Source: Polaromonas sp. A23
GTDB lineage: Bacteria; Pseudomonadota; Gammaproteobacteria; Burkholderiales; Burkholderiaceae_C
Assembly: GCF_002001015.1 (NCBI RefSeq)
Contig: NZ_MUNO01000021.1
Location: 1-37,111, forward strand
Direction of reading: 5' to 3'
Length of the DNA stretch: 37,111 nt
In this document: in pieces, positions 32,213 to 37,111 of the stretch
Layout of the letters: every line of letters starts with the position of its first letter
Position numbering within the stretch: the first letter of the stretch is position 1
Made by a program: the position numbers and the translations under genes
The notes under the pieces: generated by a model
What the model saw: the letters and a program-made list of their open reading frames with translations, nothing else
Databases searched by the model: none
Told to the model about the DNA's origin: nothing

Positions 32213-33495
32213 GCAGGGTTCAGCGCGCGGCGCCGCTCTCGACCACCGCAGATGCCTCGGGGCTGCTCCCCCGGAAGGCCGCGATTGTGGTGTTTCTCGC
32301 CTTTGCCGCAGCTTATTTCTGCTCCACGCTGGTACGCGCCATCACCGCCACCCTGGCGCCGGTGCTGACGCAGGAGTTCTCGCTGCATGCGCGTGACCTG
32401 GGGCTGCTGGCCGGCGGCTACTTTCTGGGTTTTGCAGCCACGCAGTTGCCGCTGGGCACCTGGCTGGACCGGCATGGCCCCAAGCGCGTCATCCTTTGTT
32501 TTCTGAGCCTGGCGGTGCTGGCCTGCCTGGCTTTTTCGGCGGCCACCAGTTTTACCTGGATGTTGCTTTCGCGGGTGATGCTGGGCATGGGTGTCAGCGC
32601 CTGCCTGATGGCGCCCCTCACCGGCTACCGCCGCTGGTTTGACGCAGGTACCTTGCTGCGCGCCAATTCATGGATGCTGATGACCGGCTCGCTGGGCATG
32701 CTGGCCTCTACGCTGCCGGTGCAGTGGTTGATGCCGCTAACCGGCTGGCGCCCGCTGTTCTGGATTCTGGCGGGGTTGATTTTGTTGTCGATGCTGGCGA
32801 TTGCCTGGGTGGTCCCCTCGTGGCATGGCTCGGCCCCTGCTGCTGTTACGCCAGCTCAACAAGCCAGCTACAGCCAGGTTTGGCGCAGCCGCTATTTCCA
32901 GAAAATGGCGCCGCTGGCTTTTTTCAACTATGGCGGCCTCCTGGCCATCCAGACTTTGTGGGCCGGCCCTTGGATGATCCGGGTGGGGGGCTACACGCCG
33001 CTGGAAGCGGCCACCGGCTTGTTCTGGATCAATGCCGCCATGTTGCTGACTTTCTGGGCCTGGGGCCTGGTCAACCCATGGTTGTCGCAGCACGGCTGGA
33101 GCGCCAACCGGCTGATCACCTGGGGCGTGCCGGTCAGCCTGACGGTGCTGGCGCTCAATATCGCCGCCGGCCCGGCCACGGGTTGGGTCGGCTGGGCGCT
33201 GTTTTGCATGGGCACCAGCGTGATGGGCCTGGCCCAGCCGGCCGTGGGCATGGCGTTTCCGCAGGCGCTGGCGGGGCGCGCCCTGTCGGCCTACAACCTG
33301 GTGATATTTGCCGGTGTGTTTGTCGTGCAGTGGGGCATCGGCCTGCTGATTGATGCTTTCCTGGCCATGGGGCTGAGCCGCGTGGCGAGCTTTCAGGCGG
33401 CGCTGGGCGTGTTTTTTTGTTGTTGTATCGCATCGTATGCCTTCTTCCACGGCGCCAAAGCAGACCCGGCCCCCGCCACCGCCGATAATTCATAG
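32209..33495 (+). CDS. MFS transporter, 12 membrane spans
   Basis: The product is 428 aa. A cytosolic N-terminal tail of about 22 residues precedes the first span. The loop 2-3 motif GTWLDRHGPKR is at about 83-93. Twelve hydrophobic segments are visible, with a central loop near 205-225. It belongs to the major facilitator superfamily; the substrate cannot be told from sequence. It is coupled to the lipoprotein gene and ends 2 nt before the EIIA gene, so the PTS genes may be in the same transcript. Confidence 0.9.
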   Translation: MSRVQRAAPLSTTADASGLLPRKAAIVVFLAFAAAYFCSTLVRAITATLAPVLTQEFSLHARDLGLLAGGYFLGFAATQLPLGTWLDRHGPKRVILCFLSLAVLACLAFSAATSFTWMLLSRVMLGMGVSACLMAPLTGYRRWFDAGTLLRANSWMLMTGSLGMLASTLPVQWLMPLTGWRPLFWILAGLILLSMLAIAWVVPSWHGSAPAAVTPAQQASYSQVWRSRYFQKMAPLAFFNYGGLLAIQTLWAGPWMIRVGGYTPLEAATGLFWINAAMLLTFWAWGLVNPWLSQHGWSANRLITWGVPVSLTVLALNIAAGPATGWVGWALFCMGTSVMGLAQPAVGMAFPQALAGRALSAYNLVIFAGVFVVQWGIGLLIDAFLAMGLSRVASFQAALGVFFCCCIASYAFFHGAKADPAPATADNS

Positions 33496-33497
33496 CA

Positions 33498-33941
33498 ATG
33501 AACGGCATTCTCATCATCGCCCACGCACCATTGGCTTCGGCCTTGAGGCAATGTGTTCTCCATGTGTTCCCCGACAACCCGGCCAGCGTGGCCGCGCTGG
33601 ACGTGCAGCCCAACATGCCGCCGGAAGAAACCCTGGCGCAGGCGCGCATCGTGTTCCAGCAAATGGGCACTTCGCACGCGCTGGTGCTGGCCGACGTGTT
33701 TGGCGCCACGCCCTGCAATGTGGCCCAGAAGCTGGTTGACGGCGTGCATTCCAAACTGATCACCGGCGTCAACCTGCCCATGCTGCTGCGCACCGTGTCT
33801 TACCGCCACGAACCGCTGGATTCGCTGGTGGCACGCGCCGTGCTGGGTGGCACACAGGGGGTGATGCAGGTAGCCATCACCGCTCCGCAGAATCAAGCTC
33901 GCAGAAAAAATGATCAAGACCACAACGACCATCAGCAATAA
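33498..33941 (+). CDS. PTS EIIA component, mannose family
   Basis: The product is 147 aa. The N-terminal GILIIAHAPLASAL has the phospho-accepting His at residue 9, and VLADVFGATPCNVAQKL matches the EIIA-Man fold. No EIIB, EIIC or EIID is visible, so this is more likely a regulatory protein than a sugar importer component. Its C-terminus (about 130-147) is polar and overlaps the ptsH gene by 32 nt in another frame. Together with HPr and enzyme I it forms an incomplete PTS as found in many betaproteobacteria. Confidence 0.9.
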   Translation: MNGILIIAHAPLASALRQCVLHVFPDNPASVAALDVQPNMPPEETLAQARIVFQQMGTSHALVLADVFGATPCNVAQKLVDGVHSKLITGVNLPMLLRTVSYRHEPLDSLVARAVLGGTQGVMQVAITAPQNQARRKNDQDHNDHQQ

Positions 33942-34179
33942 GCTCGGGCTGCACGCACGTGCCTCGGCCAAGCTCACCAAACTTGCCGGCAGCTTTGCCT
34001 GCGATGTCTGGGTGTCCAAAGGCGAGCGCCGCGTCAACGCCAAAAGCATCATGGGCGTGATGATGCTGGCCGCCGGCATTGGCAGCGTGGTTGATATCGA
34101 AACCGACGGTGCTGACGAGCAGGCAGCGATGGACGGGATCCTGGCCTTGATCGCCGATAAATTCGGTGAAGGTGAATAA
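33910..34179 (+). CDS. ptsH: Phosphocarrier protein HPr
   Basis: The product is 89 aa. GLHARASAKLTKLA carries the phospho-accepting H15, and KSIMGVMMLAAG carries S46, the residue phosphorylated by HPr kinase. Both are intact. HPr passes phosphate from enzyme I to EIIA. The start ATG at 33910 lies within the end of the EIIA gene, a 32-nt overlap, implying translational coupling. No hprK is present in the window. Confidence 0.95.
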   Translation: MIKTTTTISNKLGLHARASAKLTKLAGSFACDVWVSKGERRVNAKSIMGVMMLAAGIGSVVDIETDGADEQAAMDGILALIADKFGEGE

Positions 34180-34214
34180 ATGGCCCCACGGTCGCGTACT
34201 AATGGGTTTTCAGG

Positions 34215-34310
34215 CCAGTCCGAGCCGCGGAACCGGCTTTGCCGGGCCGCAGGCGGGGCGGCCCCCTCGGGGGGCAGCGTAGTACACGCAGTGACAAGCG
34301 TGGGGGCCAT
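34215..34310 (-). repeat. GC-rich intergenic repeat, copy at the ptsH-ptsI junction
   Basis: GAGCCGCGGAACCGGCTTTG, CCGGGCCGCAGGCGGGGCGG, the palindrome CCCCCTCGGGGGG, then ACACGCAGTGACAAGCGTGG and GGGCC repeat, in the inverse sense, the blocks at 8470-8560, and directly those at 14310-14385. The unit ends a few bases before the ptsI start codon. Confidence 0.75.
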
Positions 34311-34313
34311 GCT

Positions 34314-36077
34314 GTGACTTTCAGCGTTCATGGCCTGGCCGTTTCGCGCGGCATTGCCATTGGCCGGGCGGTGCTGGTGGCGTCCAGCCGTGCCGACGTG
34401 GCGCACTATTTCATTGACGCTTCCAAAACTGCGGAAGAAATCCAGCGGCTGCGCGTGGCGCGCGACGCGGTGGCTGAAGAAATTGCCCGCGTGCAGCGTG
34501 ACCTGCCCAAAGACGCGCCGCATGAGCTGTCGGCGCTGCTCGACGTGCACCTGATGCTGCTGCAGGACGAACAGCTGACCAGCGGCGTCAAGCACTGGAT
34601 CAAGGACCGGCTGTACAACGCCGAGTGGGCGCTGACCACGCAGTACGAGATCATTGCGCGCCAGTTCGACGACATGGAAGACGAGTACCTGCGCGAGCGC
34701 AAGGCCGACCTGGAGCAGGTGGTCGAACGTATTCTGGGTTTCATGAAAGGCGTGGCTTCGCCGGTGCTGCCGGCCGCGCAGGCCGCTGCCAGCCGCCAGC
34801 CGCGCCAGCAGGACCTGCTGCTGGACGACACCATGGACGTACCGCTGGTGCTGGTTGCGCACGACATCTCGCCGGCGGACATGCTGCAGTTCAAAAAGAG
34901 CCTGTTTGTCGGTTTTGCGACCGACGTGGGCGGCAAGACCTCGCACACGGCCATCGTGGCGCGCAGCCTGGACATACCGGCCGTGGTGGGTGCGCGCAGC
35001 GCCAGCCAGCTGATTGAGCAGGACGACTGGGTCATCATCGACGGCGATGCGGGCGTGCTCATCGTGGACCCTTCGCCCATCATCCTGGCCGAATACGGCT
35101 TCAAGCAGCGCCAGGGCGAGCTGGAGCGCCAGCGCCTGAACCGGCTCAAACACACAGCGGCAATCACGCTGGACGGCCAGAAAGTTGAGCTGCTGGCCAA
35201 CATTGAAATGCCCGACGACACTGCCGGTGCGGTGGAGGTGGGCGCGGTGGGCGTGGGCCTGTTCCGCAGCGAGTTTTTGTTCATGGGCCGCACCGGCAAG
35301 CTGCCCGACGAGCAGGAGCAATACCTGGCCTACCGCAAGGCGGTGGAAGGCATGCAGGGCCTGCCCGTGACCATTCGCACGGTGGACATCGGCGCCGACA
35401 AACCGCTGGACAGGCTGGCCGGCAAGACGCAGGAAGGGCAGCTGAACCCGGCGCTGGGCCTGCGCGCGATCCGCTGGAGCCTGGCCGACCCGCCCATGTT
35501 TCTGACGCAGTTGCGCGCCATTTTGCGGGCGGCGGCGCACGGCCGGGTCAACCTGCTGGTACCCATGCTGGCCCACGGTCGCGAGATCCGCCAGACGCTG
35601 TCGCTGCTCGACCATGCCCGCGCCGAACTCGACAACAAGGGCGTGGCCTATGGGCCGGTACGGCTGGGCGCGATGATCGAAATCCCCGCGGCTGCGCTGA
35701 CGCTCAAGCTGTTCCTGAAGTACTTCGACTTCCTGTCCATCGGCACCAACGATTTGATTCAGTACACACTGGCGATCGACCGGGCCGACGAAGCCGTTTC
35801 GCATCTGTACGACCCCTGCCATCCGGCGGTGCTGCGGCTGATTGCCGACACCATTGCTGAATGCAATGCGCAGGGCAAGGGCGTCAGCGTCTGCGGCGAG
35901 ATGGCCGGCGACGTGACCATGACGCGCCTGCTGCTGGGCTTGGGCCTGCGCAGCTTCTCGATGCACCCGTCGCAGATCCTGGCCGTCAAGCAGCAGGTGT
36001 TGCGGGCGGATGCTGGCAAGCTGGAGCGGTGGGCGCAGGAAGTGCTGGCCAGTGAAGAGCCGGCTGCGCTTCTGTAG
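34314..36077 (+). CDS. ptsI: PTS enzyme I (phosphoenolpyruvate-protein phosphotransferase)
   Basis: The product is 587 aa from GTG 34314, beginning TFSVHGLAVSRGIAIGRA; the frame is open 75 nt upstream but that part is the repeat. Enzyme I takes phosphate from PEP onto H211, in GGKTSHTAIVAR, and passes it to HPr. The HPr-binding helical domain (about 20-145) and the PEP-binding TIM barrel (about 265-575) are complete, with GLFRSEFLFM, a SIGTNDLIQYTLAIDR stretch and the catalytic Cys C527 in VSVCGEMAGD. The nearest purine-rich sequence before the start, GGGGGCC, belongs to the repeat. Confidence 0.95.
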   Translation: MTFSVHGLAVSRGIAIGRAVLVASSRADVAHYFIDASKTAEEIQRLRVARDAVAEEIARVQRDLPKDAPHELSALLDVHLMLLQDEQLTSGVKHWIKDRLYNAEWALTTQYEIIARQFDDMEDEYLRERKADLEQVVERILGFMKGVASPVLPAAQAAASRQPRQQDLLLDDTMDVPLVLVAHDISPADMLQFKKSLFVGFATDVGGKTSHTAIVARSLDIPAVVGARSASQLIEQDDWVIIDGDAGVLIVDPSPIILAEYGFKQRQGELERQRLNRLKHTAAITLDGQKVELLANIEMPDDTAGAVEVGAVGVGLFRSEFLFMGRTGKLPDEQEQYLAYRKAVEGMQGLPVTIRTVDIGADKPLDRLAGKTQEGQLNPALGLRAIRWSLADPPMFLTQLRAILRAAAHGRVNLLVPMLAHGREIRQTLSLLDHARAELDNKGVAYGPVRLGAMIEIPAAALTLKLFLKYFDFLSIGTNDLIQYTLAIDRADEAVSHLYDPCHPAVLRLIADTIAECNAQGKGVSVCGEMAGDVTMTRLLLGLGLRSFSMHPSQILAVKQQVLRADAGKLERWAQEVLASEEPAALL

Positions 36078-36092
36078 TTTCTCCTTTCTTTT

Positions 36093-36147
36093 GCTATTTA
36101 ATTTGTAGCTGCTGGCGCCCGTGGGATAAGGGGTTTGGCGCTGTTTC
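36093..36147 (+). repeat. Short dispersed intergenic repeat, copy 4
   Basis: GCTATTTAATTTGTAGCTGC, TGGCGCCCGTGGGATAAGGG then GTTTGGCGC and a T-rich end repeat the blocks at 6428, 15778 and 19982. A partial inverted copy follows at about 36225-36252 (GAGTAGCTACTGAATTCATA then GC). Confidence 0.75.
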
Positions 36148-36280
36148 TTATAAAATTTTTGGTTGTTGGGTCTAAATGGGGCGGGCTTGTGGGTGAATTT
36201 GGCCTTTTGCCCTTGTTGCGCGGGTGCGAGTAGCTACTGAATTCATAGCAAAACTCCTCTGACCTTGTCGCTCTGATCTG

Positions 36281-36307
36281 TCATCCCGGACTTGATCCGG
36301 GATCCAT
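36281..36307. repeat. TCATCCCGG-type palindrome, single unit
   Basis: ATCCCGG (36283-36289) and CCGGGAT (36297-36303) flank ACTTGAT. It is the same kind of unit as the arms at 20101-20190. Confidence 0.75.
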
Positions 36308-36362
36308 GCAGGCGATCCTCCAACGCCGTTCGGGCTGAGCCTGTCGAAGCCGTCTTTGCTTC

Positions 36363-36950
36363 CAACGTTCGTGGTGCGCCTGCAAGCCGGGTCTCGCCCC
36401 GGCGGGCGAGGCACTTTGTCTTTGCTTCGCCAAAGAAAAGTACCCAAAAGAAAGGCGACCCGATGGTCTGGGTCCCTGCGCTTCGCTACGGGCAACCTGC
36501 GGTGCTCGCCGAAAGCGGGGTCGAGCTCGAACTCGCCTTCGGCTCAGACAATCGCTCGCCCTGATCCGCTTTCGGCTGCGCTCCTCGGCCCAGCCCGACG
36601 GGTGGGGGAACGGATACGGAAAACCAATACCAATTCGGGGAGGCGAGGACGCGCTTTGCGCGACCTCGCCGGAGCCCGGCTGCGTACCCGAATCCGCTCC
36701 CGCTTTCATCCCCCACCCTTCTGTATGCGCCGAGGAGCGGAGGTCCAGACGGATCAGGACGGGCGATTGTCTGAGCGTAGCGAGTTCGAGCCCGGCCCCG
36801 GCTGGACCGAGCACCGCAGGCTGCCCGGAGCGAAGCGCAGGGACGCAGACAGCAGGGTCGCCTTTTTCTTTGCTTACTTTCTTTTTGGCGACGCAAAAAG
36901 AAAGTGAGTTGCCGCCGGGCAACCCCCGGCTTGTTGGAAGACCCACAGCC
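36363..36950. repeat. Large imperfect inverted repeat, arms of about 260 nt
   Basis: The left arm (about 36363-36640) and the right arm (about 36690-36950, read on the other strand) share CTTTGCTTCGCCAAAG-like, AAAGAAAGGCGACCC-like, GTCCCTGCGCTTCGCT, GGGCA(A/G)CCTGCGGTGCTC, CTCGAACTCGC, CTCAGACAATCGC and CCTGATCCG blocks in the same order. The centre is near 36660. Identity looks high but with many single-base differences and some length changes. It has no terminal duplications that I can see. Confidence 0.75.
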
Positions 36951-37111
36951 GCACAAGCTTGCACAGGCTTCGACCCTTCGACAAGCTCAGGACACGTCAA
37001 GCCCAACCTGAACGGAACTTCAGAGCAGTGCGCAGCGTGACGCCGGATTAACTTCGACCGGACGAAACAAAGCGAAACACACCGCAACCCCACTGAAACC
37101 CCCACCACCCC

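Larger units (their letters stand above)
36078..37111. other. Gene-free 1.03-kb end region made of repeats
   Basis: No protein-coding gene was accepted here. Open frames on both strands (one of 275 codons on the minus strand) fall within the large inverted repeat and have no recognisable motifs or start context. The region holds the short dispersed repeat (36093), a TCATCCCGG palindrome (36281-36307), CTGAGCCTGTCGAAGCC at 36333 with its near inverse near 36968, and two long arms described separately. No terminator was identified for ptsI. Confidence 0.7.

Noticed and set aside
34239..34313. Upstream start for ptsI giving 25 more residues
   Set aside because: The extra codons are the GC-rich intergenic repeat; enzyme I families begin near the GTG at 34314.
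33393..35966. Open frame of 857 codons on the minus strand opposite the end of the MFS gene, EIIA, HPr and ptsI
   Set aside because: It is antisense to four well-supported genes, crosses the intergenic repeat, is rich in His, Gln and Arg as expected for the complement of GC-rich codons, and shows no domain.
36281..37108. Open frame of 275 codons on the minus strand at the end of the window
   Set aside because: It runs through both arms of the inverted repeat, overlaps open frames on the other strand, and encodes no recognisable protein.

Overview
The window looks like chromosome of a GC-rich betaproteobacterium of the Burkholderiales, most likely family Comamonadaceae (Polaromonas, Rhodoferax or a relative). 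This rests on the tufA-rpsJ | rplC...rpsQ order, the long Ala/Pro-rich tail on ribosomal protein S3, an incomplete regulatory PTS, and two families of short intergenic repeats that I associate with this family. The genus is an inference; no rRNA or tRNA gene is visible.

Layout. (1) 1-5.7 kb: end of tufA, then rpsJ, then an rplC-rplD-rplW-rplB-rpsS-rplV-rpsC-rplP-rpmC-rpsQ operon with its own consensus promoter and a hairpin leader upstream of rplC, closed by a strong terminator. The spc operon (rplN onward) does not follow. (2) 5.8-11.4 kb: redox and haem genes: a peroxiredoxin, a GNAT acetyltransferase, divergent cytochrome b561 and cytochrome c', a TlpA-like lipoprotein nearly back to back with a DUF4197 gene, and a dihaem cytochrome c peroxidase. 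(3) 11.3-14.2 kb: a large hybrid histidine kinase overlapping the peroxidase gene. (4) 14.4-15.7 kb: two DinB-like proteins and a small DUF1737 protein. (5) 15.9-20 kb: a DUF2147 / CcdA / Tat-thioredoxin operon, divergent from an OmpR-type two-component system. (6) 20.2-23.7 kb: five tightly packed minus-strand genes (CoA-transferase, alpha/beta hydrolase, thioredoxin-like, DUF1801, GrpB). (7) 23.8-25.3 kb: a lower-GC patch with two unrecognised genes, a decayed fragment of a second cyanase gene and a TipAS-like gene. (8) 25.3-31.5 kb: a cyanate assimilation cluster (sensor kinase, NarL-type regulator, ABC transporter, DUF1348 protein, cyanase). (9) 31.6-36.1 kb: a lipoprotein, an MFS transporter, then EIIA-Man, HPr and enzyme I of a PTS with no sugar permease. 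(10) 36.1-37.1 kb: no gene, but a large imperfect inverted repeat.

How the genes work together: the cyn cluster reads as a complete import-and-degrade unit in which a cytosolic PAS kinase and NarL-type regulator probably take the place of the usual LysR-type CynR. The DUF2147-CcdA-thioredoxin operon should pass reducing power across the inner membrane to a periplasmic thioredoxin. The PTS genes form a regulatory phosphorelay. The observations most worth following up are the cyanase gene remnant beside the intact cyn operon, the peroxidase/hybrid-kinase pair, the symmetrical promoter and attenuator-like leader of rplC, and the repeat elements that have entered coding ends and the ptsH-ptsI junction.
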